NCBI GenBank assembly: GCA_027489295.1
Contig: JAIYAA010000021.1
Span: forward strand, 1-7,666
Reading direction: 5' to 3'
From: Sphingomonadales bacterium
Lineage (GTDB): Bacteria > Pseudomonadota > Alphaproteobacteria > Sphingomonadales > Sphingomonadaceae
Length of the DNA: 7,666 bases
In this document: one piece after another, positions 1 through 6,611 of the stretch
How positions within the stretch are numbered: position 1 is the first letter of the stretch
How the letters are laid out: each line of letters starts with the position of its first letter
Made by a program: the position numbers and the translations under genes
Notes under the pieces: generated by a model
Databases searched by the model: none
Seen by the model: only the letters and a program-made list of their open reading frames with translations
What the model was told of the DNA's origin: nothing

Positions 1-660
1 ATACCCGTGCGAACGGCCGGAGATAGCGCAGCCGGGTAACACCATAGCTGCCGAGCCGCGTTCACCAGCTGATGCCACCTGAACCGGTCTGGTTCGAGCA
101 GTAGCAGAGGTCTCCGCTGCCGACGCTGAACGGGCGACGACGCCGGCGCTCGTATCGGGCCAGGATGTGGCGGATGTCGCAACAAGGGGCGATCAGGAAG
201 CGACTGAGGCACATCGCGCAGGTCGGTGCGTTGAGGTTGGGGATCAACATCCAGAATCGCTATCTGATATGGACCTTGCGTTGCTGATCCGGGATGCGCT
301 TGCCCCGGTCGATTTCGTCCATGCCACCGGTATCACCATCGCTGAACCGGGCATCCTTGTTCGACTTGGGGAAGGCCGTCCTGCGCACGTACGCGCTGCC
401 TCCCCTGGCCAAGATTTCCATCAAGTTCGGCATGCTGGGAAGCAAAGGCAGGACTGCAACGCGGCGGCGGCGGGCCCGGATGTGGCGCTTTCTTCTTACC
501 AAACCGCCGTACCGATCCTTCTCCGCGCAGAAGCGCGACGCATCTGTTTCGATAGCAAAGCCCTGGCATCGGCAGTCCCGCAACAACTCGAGATAGAAAC
601 GTTTTTATCGATACTTTCTGGCGGTGCAGCATGGCTGGCACTTTTGCCCAGCGATGCTCT
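1..660. other. Region without a recognisable gene
   Basis: I cannot assign a gene here. All six frames are either broken by stops or give proteins with no motif I recognise. Two weak candidates exist. A plus-strand frame at 294-596 could encode 100 residues, basic and Arg/Ser-rich, with fairly GC-rich third positions (roughly three quarters by eye). A minus-strand frame from about 604 down to 62 is interrupted by a single TAG at 260-262 and could be a decayed gene. Neither has a convincing ribosome binding site or domain. The stretch could be a decayed mobile-element fragment, the end of a neighbouring locus, or plain intergenic DNA. A short dyad (GAACC at 81-85, GGTTC at 91-95) is visible but is not a tRNA T-arm, because the five-base stem does not close. 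Confidence 0.5.
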
Positions 661-673
661 TCGGGACTGATCC

Positions 674-692
674 TTGTTAGAGATAATATTAT
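674..692 (+). promoter_or_regulatory. AT-rich promoter-like patch upstream of the Crp/Fnr gene
   Basis: The bases from about 601 to 720 are near 50% GC, against a much GC-richer background. Within them, GATAAT at 682-687 matches five of six positions of a sigma-70 -10 hexamer. It overlaps a perfect 10-bp palindrome, ATAATATTAT, at 683-692. No good -35 hexamer lies 16-18 bases upstream. The palindrome may therefore be incidental, or an operator that places the promoter under activator control. It sits 33 bases before the ATG at 725, a sensible position for the promoter of that gene. Confidence 0.3.
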
Positions 693-724
693 GAACCCCA
701 CTGTCGCCCGGGCGTTAGGTCCAG

Positions 725-1459
725 ATGTTCAACCAAACGCACCTTGCGCAGATGGCGGCGCCCAGCCGGCTCGGGGCGTTCGCTTCCCTCAGCGAAGACG
801 AACGCCGCGCGCTCCGGCTGGCGTCCGATCTATCGCACCGGGTGGCGGCCAGTCGGGATCTGGTGCTCGCGGGCCATCGCACGGCCGGTGCGTTGATCGT
901 GCTGGAAGGCTGGCTTGGACGGGTGCTACTATTCAGCGACGGGCGTCGCCAGATCCTCAGCTTCCTGGTGCCCGGCGACGTGATTCAGGAACCGAACACG
1001 TTTCAGCCGACTGCAGCGAGCACGATAACCGCGTTGAGCGATGCGATCCTGTGCCCCGCCCCCGCCGCCGAGGAGGCGGGCCTGCGCGAAGCCTATGCCG
1101 TCAGCGCCGCACTGGATGAAGCCCATCTCCTCCGCCAGATCGCCCGCCTTGGGCGCATGAGCGCGTATGAACGCATCCACGACTGGTTGCTGGAGATGCA
1201 CGAGCGGCTGATGCTCGCGGGCCGCGCCGGGCCCGACAGCTTCGTCATGCCGCTGACGCAGGAAACGCTTGCCGACGCGCTGGGGCTGACCAGCGTGCAC
1301 GTCAATCGCACGCTGCAGGCAATGCGGCGCGACGACGTGCTCGAATGGCGCGGCGGCGTCGTTCGGCTCAAACGAAGCGGCACCGATGCCGTCGATGCGG
1401 CGCCGCGCACCCGCATTGCCCTGGCGCATCCCCTGCCGAAGGCCGCCTTCGCGCGCTGA
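725..1459 (+). CDS. Crp/Fnr-family transcriptional regulator
   Basis: This is a 244-residue cytoplasmic DNA-binding regulator of the Crp/Fnr superfamily. Residues about 20-115 form the cyclic-nucleotide-type beta-roll, with the typical run GRRQILSFLVPGDVIQE. A long dimerisation helix follows (about 120-160). The C-terminal winged helix starts near residue 176, with the helix-turn-helix at LTQETLADALGLTSVHVNRT (177-196). The Arg-Ser pair that contacts cAMP in E. coli Crp is not seen after the PGD loop. The N-terminal cysteine set of oxygen-sensing Fnr is also absent, so the ligand is unknown. A short tail (about 220-244) follows the wing. The start at 725 has a weak AGG (716-718) six bases upstream. 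The next in-frame ATG (752) has no ribosome binding site. The gene is followed by a 207-bp gap and the phospholipase gene on the same strand. Regulation of that neighbour is possible but unproven. Confidence 0.92.
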   Translation: MFNQTHLAQMAAPSRLGAFASLSEDERRALRLASDLSHRVAASRDLVLAGHRTAGALIVLEGWLGRVLLFSDGRRQILSFLVPGDVIQEPNTFQPTAASTITALSDAILCPAPAAEEAGLREAYAVSAALDEAHLLRQIARLGRMSAYERIHDWLLEMHERLMLAGRAGPDSFVMPLTQETLADALGLTSVHVNRTLQAMRRDDVLEWRGGVVRLKRSGTDAVDAAPRTRIALAHPLPKAAFAR

Positions 1460-1477
1460 TCCCGACCGCAGACGCAT

Positions 1478-1496
1478 GTCCCAACGGCGATGGGAC
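1478..1496 (+). terminator. Small hairpin after the Crp/Fnr gene
   Basis: GTCCCA (1478-1483) and TGGGAC (1491-1496) form a perfect 6-bp stem with a 7-base loop, starting 19 bases after the stop codon. No T-run follows, so this is not a textbook intrinsic terminator. It may slow RNA polymerase or protect the 3' end. Confidence 0.3.
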
Positions 1497-1541
1497 GGTC
1501 CTACTGCATGTGGCGAGGTGGTCCGTTGCATTAGCGACGTG

Positions 1542-1552
1542 GTGCACTGCAC
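1542..1552. repeat. 11-bp palindrome GTGCA-C-TGCAC
   Basis: GTGCA at 1542-1546 and TGCAC at 1548-1552 are perfect inverted repeats around one central C. It lies in the gap before the phospholipase gene, 42 bases upstream of the PhoB-box candidate. It could be a small operator half-site pair or chance; I cannot name the protein that would bind it. Confidence 0.3.
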
Positions 1553-1562
1553 TTAGGATCAC

Positions 1563-1583
1563 TGGACGCGCTTAAACCGTCCA
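1563..1583. repeat. Inverted repeat TGGACG/CGTCCA with 9-base spacer
   Basis: TGGACG (1563-1568) and CGTCCA (1578-1583) are perfect inverted arms around an AT-richer 9-base centre. The total dyad is 21 bases, a size common for dimeric regulators. It ends 10 bases before the PhoB-box candidate, so it could serve as an upstream operator for the phospholipase gene. It could also be a second hairpin at the 3' end of the Crp/Fnr transcript; no T-run follows. Confidence 0.35.
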
Positions 1584-1593
1584 TCGGGCCGCC

Positions 1594-1611
1594 CCGTCAT
1601 CAATTCGTCAT
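1594..1611 (+). promoter_or_regulatory. Candidate PhoB box upstream of phospholipase C
   Basis: Two direct repeats, CCGTCAT (1594-1600) and TCGTCAT (1605-1611), are separated by CAAT, giving the 11-bp period of a PhoB box. Against the known CTGTCAT-N4-CTGTCAT consensus they score 6/7 and 5/7. The site is on the coding strand and ends 55 bases before the phospholipase ATG. A weak -10-like CATATT lies at 1632-1637. The 20-base gap to it is longer than the usual roughly 10 bases but would fit one further degenerate 11-bp unit (CTCCTGC, 1616-1622). Phosphate-starvation control of secreted phospholipases C is well established in other proteobacteria, which fits the context. Confidence 0.55.
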
Positions 1612-1666
1612 CCAACTCCTGCACCCGCCTGCATATTCAAGCGGGGAATGAGGGGTTGAGACGGAC

Positions 1667-3739
1667 ATGACGGCTGGCACGACACGGCGGCGCTTTCTGG
1701 CAGCAGGCGCGCAGGCAGCGGCAGCGTCGGCGCTCCCCGCCTCGATCGCCCGGGCGGCAGCGATCCCTGCCGACGTGCGCAGCGGCACGATCGCCGATGC
1801 CGCGCATGTCGTGATCCTGATGCAGGAAAACCGCAGCTTCGACCATTATTTCGGCACGCTGAAGGGCGTCCGCGGCTTCGGCGATCCGCTGACCGCGCCG
1901 CTGCCCGCCGGGCGCAGCGTCTGGGCGCAGGAAGCGGCGGATGGCCGGCTGGTCGCCCCCTTCCACCTTTCGACCAAGGCGCATTTCGAGCTGATGCGCG
2001 TCGCCGGCACGCCGCACAGCTGGCCCGATGCGCAGGCCGCGTGGGACCAGGGCCGGATGCACCGATGGGCGGCGGCGAAGACCGAGCGGGCGATGGGGCA
2101 CTATACGCGCGAGGATCTCGCCTTCCAGTTCGCGCTGGCCGAGAACTTCACGATCTGCGACGCCTATCACTGCGCGGTCCACACCGGCACCAACACCAAC
2201 CGGCTCTTTCTGTGGACCGGGACCAACGATGCCAGCGGCACGCTCGGCGGCCCAGCGATCGGCAACTCGCACGACGAGCTGGCGGAGAAGGGCGGTCACC
2301 CCGATTCCTATCGCTGGACGACCTACCCGGAGCGATTGCAGGCAGCCGGCATCGACTGGCGCATCTATCAGGACATGGCGGACAATTTCACCGACAACCC
2401 CCTGGTCGGGTTCGCCGCCTATCGCGAGGCGAAGCCGGGATCGCCGCTCCACCAGCGCGCGCTGAGCACCCACGGTCTCGACCAGCTGCGCGCCGACGTG
2501 CTGGCCGGACGGTTACCGCAGGTGTCGTGGGTGATCGCGGATGCCAAGGGCAGCGAGCACCCCGCCCCGTCCAGCCCCGCCCAGGGCGCGGCCTATACGG
2601 CGGCGGTGATCGACGCGCTGACCGCCAATCCGGAGGTCTGGGCGCGCACGGTGCTGATCGTCAATTTCGACGAAAATGACGGCTTTTTCGATCACGTCCC
2701 ACCGCCTGCGCCGCCTGCGCTCGACCCGACGGCGCGGGGTGGCCTCGCCGGTGCCTCGCAGGTCGACACCGGTGGCGAATATCACCGCGTGCCAAGCGTG
2801 GCCGACGAAAAGTCCGAGCGACCGGAGCTGATCGGGCGCACCTATGGCCTGGGCCCCCGCGTGCCTTGCTATGTCGTCTCGCCGTGGAGCCGCGGCGGCT
2901 GGGTCAATTCGCAGATATTCGACCATACCTCGGTGATCCGCTTTCTCGAGACGCGGTTTGGTGTGGCGGAACCAAATATCTCCACCTGGCGACGTGCCGT
3001 GTGCGGCGATCTTACCACTGCCTTCGACTTCCGCAGCCCGAACCGGCCGGCAGCGATCGCGCTGCCCGATCCGCGGCCGCTCGCCGCCCGCGCGGCCGCA
3101 CTGCCCGGCCAGCCCGAGCCAAACGCGCCGGCCGCTGCCGGCAAGGCGCCCGCGCAGGAGCCGGGCGTTCGCCGCAGCCGTGCCCTGCCCTATGCACTCG
3201 ACGTGCACGAAGCGGGTCTCGATTCGCGCGCGATCCGGCTGCGACTCGAATGCCCGGGTGCCCCCGCGGTGGTGCATGTCTACGATCGGCTCCGCCCCGA
3301 AGCCCTTCCGCGTCGCTTCACGCTCGCGAAGGGCGGCACGATGGAAGCCGAATGGCCGCACGATGCAGAGGGTCGCTACGACCTGTGGCTGCTCGCCCCC
3401 AATGGCTTCCACCGCCATTTTTCCGGCCGGGGAGATGCGCTTGCGGGCAGCGCCGGATGGGAACTGGTCGGCGCCGATACACCTATACTGCGCCTGGAAA
3501 CCCGCCAGCCGCTCCTCGCCACCTGGCCGCGCCACCCACATCTGCGCCCCGGGGGGCTGCTGCCGGCACAGCCGCAGCGCGAGATCGCACTGGCTGCCAC
3601 GGGCGGTTGGTACGACCTCATCCTCACGCACCCCGATGCGACCGGTTACCGTCGCCGGATCGCCGGGCGGGTGGAAAATGGCAAGGATAGTTGGTCCGAA
3701 CCGCCTTTGATGCAGGTTGAGGTTTCACAAACCGATTAG
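1667..3739 (+). CDS. Phosphocholine-specific phospholipase C, Tat-exported
   Basis: This 690-residue enzyme of the phosphoesterase family (PlcH/PlcN type, acid-phosphatase AcpA superfamily) should hydrolyse phosphatidylcholine or similar phospholipids to diacylglycerol and a phosphorylated head group, outside the cytoplasm. The N-terminus carries a twin-arginine signal, TRRRFLA (residues 6-12), then an Ala-rich stretch with a likely cleavage after ARA (28-30). The catalytic domain shows HVVILMQENRSFDHYFG (47-63, with E54/N55 as metal ligands), GTNTNR (174-179, with T175 at the place of the PlcH nucleophile Thr178), EHP (297-299) and FDENDGFFDH (334-343, metal ligands). An Ala/Pro-rich linker (about 470-500) leads to two C-terminal PLC domains (DUF756): about 503-590 and 604-688, the second with the typical GWYDL and RRRIAGRVE runs. 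The length is close to P. aeruginosa PlcN. The ATG has AGGGG at 1651-1655 upstream (11 bases) and GAGA closer (1658-1661). A PhoB-box candidate lies upstream, and a LacI-type regulator follows 51 bases later. Substrate preference (choline versus other head groups, sphingomyelin) cannot be read from sequence. Confidence 0.95.
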   Translation: MTAGTTRRRFLAAGAQAAAASALPASIARAAAIPADVRSGTIADAAHVVILMQENRSFDHYFGTLKGVRGFGDPLTAPLPAGRSVWAQEAADGRLVAPFHLSTKAHFELMRVAGTPHSWPDAQAAWDQGRMHRWAAAKTERAMGHYTREDLAFQFALAENFTICDAYHCAVHTGTNTNRLFLWTGTNDASGTLGGPAIGNSHDELAEKGGHPDSYRWTTYPERLQAAGIDWRIYQDMADNFTDNPLVGFAAYREAKPGSPLHQRALSTHGLDQLRADVLAGRLPQVSWVIADAKGSEHPAPSSPAQGAAYTAAVIDALTANPEVWARTVLIVNFDENDGFFDHVPPPAPPALDPTARGGLAGASQVDTGGEYHRVPSVADEKSERPELIGRTYGLGPRVPCYVVSPWSRGGWVNSQIFDHTSVIRFLETRFGVAEPNISTWRRAVCGDLTTAFDFRSPNRPAAIALPDPRPLAARAAALPGQPEPNAPAAAGKAPAQEPGVRRSRALPYALDVHEAGLDSRAIRLRLECPGAPAVVHVYDRLRPEALPRRFTLAKGGTMEAEWPHDAEGRYDLWLLAPNGFHRHFSGRGDALAGSAGWELVGADTPILRLETRQPLLATWPRHPHLRPGGLLPAQPQREIALAATGGWYDLILTHPDATGYRRRIAGRVENGKDSWSEPPLMQVEVSQTD

Positions 3740-3747
3740 ACGCGTTA

Positions 3748-3763
3748 CTGTCAGCGCTGACAG
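3748..3763. promoter_or_regulatory. Perfect 16-bp palindrome, probable LacI-family operator
   Basis: CTGTCAGC (3748-3755) is followed directly by its reverse complement GCTGACAG (3756-3763). Even-length palindromes centred on a CG step within AGCGCT are typical of LacI/GalR operators. It starts 9 bases after the phospholipase stop and ends 27 bases before the regulator's start codon, so negative autoregulation is likely. A possible promoter overlaps it: TTCACA (3724-3729, 5/6 to the -35 consensus), 16 bases, then TACTGT (3746-3751, only 3/6 to the -10). The bound repressor would then cover the -10 and start site. Confidence 0.7.
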
Positions 3764-3790
3764 AATTAGGTCCGGCGGGGGGCGACGCAA

Positions 3791-4786
3791 TTGAAGTCTG
3801 TGGGCCTGGTCGAACTTGCGAAGATTGCCGGTGTATCGGTTTCCACCGCGTCGCGGGCGTTGTCGAACCATCCCCGCGTCGCACGAGGCACGCGCGAACG
3901 CATCGTCGCGCTCGCGCAGGAGCATGGTTTCCGCCTCAACCATACCGCCAGCGCGCTGCGCAAGCAGCGAACCGGTGCGATCGGGGTGGTGGTGCCGCTG
4001 GGGCACGAAGTGGACCAGGCGCTCTCCGACCCGTTCTTCATGGGGCTGCTCGGCGGCCTCGCCGATGCGCTGACCCGACGCGGCTATGACCTGTTCCTGT
4101 CGCGCGTCGTGCCCCAGGGGCCGGGCTGGCTGAACGACATCATCGCATCGGGGCGCGTCGACGGCGTCGTGCTGATCGGCCAATCCGACCAGCTGGACGA
4201 GATCGAGCGCGTCGCCGCCGACTATAGCCGGATGGTGGTGTGGGGCGCGGCGCGGCTGGGCTCGCACCAGATCACGGTAGGCACGGACAATGTGACGGGC
4301 GGCGAACTCGCGGCCCGCCACCTGATCGCGCGCGGCTGCAAACGGCTGGCGTTTCTCGGCAATCCGGACGTTCCGGAATTCGCCGACCGGTATAACGGCT
4401 TCCACGCCGCCGTCGCCGAGGTGCGCGGCGTTGCCGACACGGTGGTGCCGATCCACCTGACCGTGGAAAACGCCTATCGCGAAATGCGCGCATACCTGGA
4501 GGCCAACCCGGCCCCGGATGGCGTGCTCGCCGCGTCGGACGTGATCGCGATGAGCGCGATCCGCGCGCTCGCCGATCGCGGGCTGCGCGTGCCGGCCGAT
4601 GTCGCGGTGGTCGGCTATGACGACATCCTGCTCGCCGGCTATACCTCGCCGGCGCTCACCACCATTCGCCAGGATGTGGCCTATGGTGCCGATCTGATGG
4701 TCGAACTACTCATGGCCAGGATCGCCGGGCAGAATGTCGGGTCGGTCGCGATGCAGCCGGAACTGATCATCCGCGATTCCGCCTGA
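3791..4786 (+). CDS. LacI-family transcriptional regulator
   Basis: This is a 331-residue sugar-type repressor. Residues 5-25 are the N-terminal helix-turn-helix (LVELAKIAGVSVSTASRAL), with recognition-helix positions V17-S18. A hinge follows near 48-60, then the periplasmic-binding-protein-like core (about 60-331), with conserved blocks such as TDNVTGGELAARHLIARGCKR, VLAASDVIAM and VVGYDDILLAGYTSPALTTIRQD. The effector is unknown; relatives usually bind sugars or nucleosides. The start is a TTG at 3791, supported by a G-run (3777-3782) eight bases upstream. An in-frame GTG at 3800 would also keep the DNA-binding domain but is 17 bases from that G-run. The gene follows the phospholipase gene by 51 bp and has its own palindromic operator. 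No sugar-uptake or catabolic gene lies in the window, so its main target is either elsewhere or only itself. It converges with the minus-strand kinase gene. Confidence 0.95.
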   Translation: MKSVGLVELAKIAGVSVSTASRALSNHPRVARGTRERIVALAQEHGFRLNHTASALRKQRTGAIGVVVPLGHEVDQALSDPFFMGLLGGLADALTRRGYDLFLSRVVPQGPGWLNDIIASGRVDGVVLIGQSDQLDEIERVAADYSRMVVWGAARLGSHQITVGTDNVTGGELAARHLIARGCKRLAFLGNPDVPEFADRYNGFHAAVAEVRGVADTVVPIHLTVENAYREMRAYLEANPAPDGVLAASDVIAMSAIRALADRGLRVPADVAVVGYDDILLAGYTSPALTTIRQDVAYGADLMVELLMARIAGQNVGSVAMQPELIIRDSA

Positions 4787-4813
4787 TCTTCGCCAGGCTT
4801 AGCGCTCAGGCGG
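4779..4813. terminator. Hairpin spanning both convergent stop codons
   Basis: CCGCCTGA (4779-4786) and TCAGGCGG (4806-4813) are perfect 8-bp inverted repeats with a 19-base loop. The left arm contains the TGA of the LacI-type gene and the right arm contains the TGA of the minus-strand kinase gene. The whole intergenic gap is the loop. The fold can form in both transcripts and could act as a shared, bidirectional 3'-end structure. There is no T-run on either side, so intrinsic termination is not assured. The symmetry partly reflects that both proteins end in Ala-stop with the same codon. Confidence 0.4.
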
Positions 4814-6611
4814 TCTGCGGCAGGAGTACCCGGTGCAGCGCCGCCAGCAGCGTCCGCGCATCGAACGGCTTGTCGATCACGGTCACGGCCTCCAGCCCGA
4901 TCGGCAGATGATCGCGCCCATAGCCGCTGACGAAGAGAAACGGCATCTGCCGCGCCACCAGCGCGGCCGCGACGTCATCGACCAGCGTGCCCTGCAGATT
5001 GCCGTCGAGCAGCACCACGTCGGGCGCCGTCGCCGCGATCGCGGCCATGGCCTCATCCGCGGTTGCCGCCAGCCCGGCAACGTTCAGCCCCGCGTCGCCG
5101 AGAATCGTCGTCAGCTCAAGCGCGACGAGCGGTTCATCCTCGATGATCAGCACCCGCTTGCCCGCCAGTGCGGCAAGGCCACCCAGCGGCAGCGCGGGCA
5201 CCTTCTTGCGGGCAACACCCTGTTCCCCGCGCAGCCGCGCCGCGCTGGCATAAGGGATGGCGAGCCTCCAGCCCACGCCGTCCGCGCCATAGCTGGGCTC
5301 GGCGCTGCCGCCCTCCGCTTTCAGGCTGCGCGCGATCAACGCGGTACCGAACCCGCGACGCGAGGGCGGCGCCACGACCGGCCCGCCGCTTTCCTGCCAA
5401 TCGAGCTCGAGCATGCCGTCACGCACGGCCCAATGGAGACCCACCCGACCATCGGGCGTCGATAGCGCGCCGTATTTATGCGCGTTGGTCGCCAGTTCGT
5501 GGAGGACCAGCGCCAGGTGCAGCGCGGGCTCCGGCGCAAGATCCACCGACGGTCCGCCGGTCTCGAACCGCGCCGGGTCGATCGTGCCGATCTGGAGTTG
5601 GCCCTCGACCAGTTCGTGCAGGCTCGCCCCCTGCCATGTCGTGCTGCTGAGCAGCGAATGGGCACGCGCCAGCGCATGGATGCGGCCGATAAAGGTCGGC
5701 GCGAAATCGGACGGGCCGGAAGAATGACGCAAGGTTTGGGTTGCGATCGCCTGGACCGAAGCCAGCGTGTTCTTCACCCGGTGGTTGAGCTCGCCGATCA
5801 GCAGCCGCTGGGTCTGCTCGGCGCGTACCCGATCGGTGACATCGAGAATCTGCGTGTTGACCGACAGCAGGGATCCGTCCGCCCCGAGCAGCGCCGAGCC
5901 ATAGACTTCGCAGTCCAGCGTCACGCCGACCGCGGTGCGCAGCCGCAACGGCCGCATGTCCCGCACCTGCGCGCCGGCAATCATCCCGCTGATCATCGTG
6001 TCGAACAGCGCCGCATGTTCGGCGTCGAGCCATTCGAGCTCCGAGGGGCGCAGGCCCGATACTTCCGCCGCGCGCCAGCCGAACATCCGCTCGGCCCCCG
6101 CCGACCAGGCGATGATCCGCTGTTCGGCATCGAACTCGACGATCGCCAGCGGCGAATTGTCGCGGTGGGCCTTCAGCCGGGCAAGCGCGGCCGCGTGGCG
6201 GTCGCGCTGGTGGGCGATCTCCTGCCGTTGGCGGGCCAGCTCGACGAAGATCTCCACCTTGTTGCGCACGATCTGCGGATCGACGGGCTTCAGCAGATAA
6301 TCGACCGCGCCGGTCTCATAGCCCCGGAATCGGCGGCGCTCGTCGGTGGCTACCGCGGTGAGGAAGATGATCGGCACGCGCCGGGTACGCTCGGTCCCGC
6401 GCATCAGTTCGGCCAGTTCGAACCCGTCCATGCCCGGCATCTGCACATCGAGCAGCGCCAGCGCGACGTCGTGCACCAGCAGCAGTTCCAGCGCTTCCAT
6501 GCCCGACGCGGCGGTGAGCAGTTCCAGCCCCTCCTGCGCGAGCAGCGCCTCCAGCGCGGTCAGATTTTCCGGCACGTCGTCGACGGCGAGCACCTTTACC
6601 GGATCACGCAT
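4806..6611 (-). CDS. REC-PAS-HWE histidine kinase-REC hybrid signalling protein
   Basis: This 601-residue soluble protein has no membrane segment. Domains in order: an N-terminal receiver (about 1-125; acid pair D11/D12, phospho-acceptor D55 in LLDVQMPGMDG, T85, K108); a short coiled-coil (about 112-150); a PAS domain (about 150-262); an HWE/HisKA_2-type kinase core (about 265-455); and a C-terminal receiver (485-601; E491/D492, D536, S562, K581). The kinase core has H277 in GELNHRVKNTLA, the N-box HELATNAHKYGALS (371-384) and WQESGGP (405-411) with the W-x-E pair. Its input is thus likely phosphorylation of the first receiver by a partner kinase, plus whatever PAS senses. Output may pass to the C-terminal receiver or to a separate regulator. 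The ATG at 6609-6611 has GAAGG (6621-6625) nine bases upstream and overlaps the cheR stop by 8 bases, so the two genes are probably co-translated. All catalytic residues look intact. Confidence 0.95.
   Translation of the reverse strand: MRDPVKVLAVDDVPENLTALEALLAQEGLELLTAASGMEALELLLVHDVALALLDVQMPGMDGFELAELMRGTERTRRVPIIFLTAVATDERRRFRGYETGAVDYLLKPVDPQIVRNKVEIFVELARQRQEIAHQRDRHAAALARLKAHRDNSPLAIVEFDAEQRIIAWSAGAERMFGWRAAEVSGLRPSELEWLDAEHAALFDTMISGMIAGAQVRDMRPLRLRTAVGVTLDCEVYGSALLGADGSLLSVNTQILDVTDRVRAEQTQRLLIGELNHRVKNTLASVQAIATQTLRHSSGPSDFAPTFIGRIHALARAHSLLSSTTWQGASLHELVEGQLQIGTIDPARFETGGPSVDLAPEPALHLALVLHELATNAHKYGALSTPDGRVGLHWAVRDGMLELDWQESGGPVVAPPSRRGFGTALIARSLKAEGGSAEPSYGADGVGWRLAIPYASAARLRGEQGVARKKVPALPLGGLAALAGKRVLIIEDEPLVALELTTILGDAGLNVAGLAATADEAMAAIAATAPDVVLLDGNLQGTLVDDVAAALVARQMPFLFVSGYGRDHLPIGLEAVTVIDKPFDARTLLAALHRVLLPQTA

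Noticed and set aside
81..104. GGTTCGAG resembling a tRNA T-loop
   Set aside because: The flanking five bases on each side do not pair, and no acceptor or anticodon arm is present.
631..1119. 162-codon plus-strand frame beginning before the Crp/Fnr gene
   Set aside because: It overlaps the Crp/Fnr gene in another frame and encodes a low-complexity Arg/Gly/Pro-rich product with no motif.
2513..3631. 372-codon open frame on the minus strand opposite the phospholipase gene
   Set aside because: It is antisense to clear catalytic and C-terminal domain coding sequence, Arg-rich with no recognisable motif; a GC-driven shadow.
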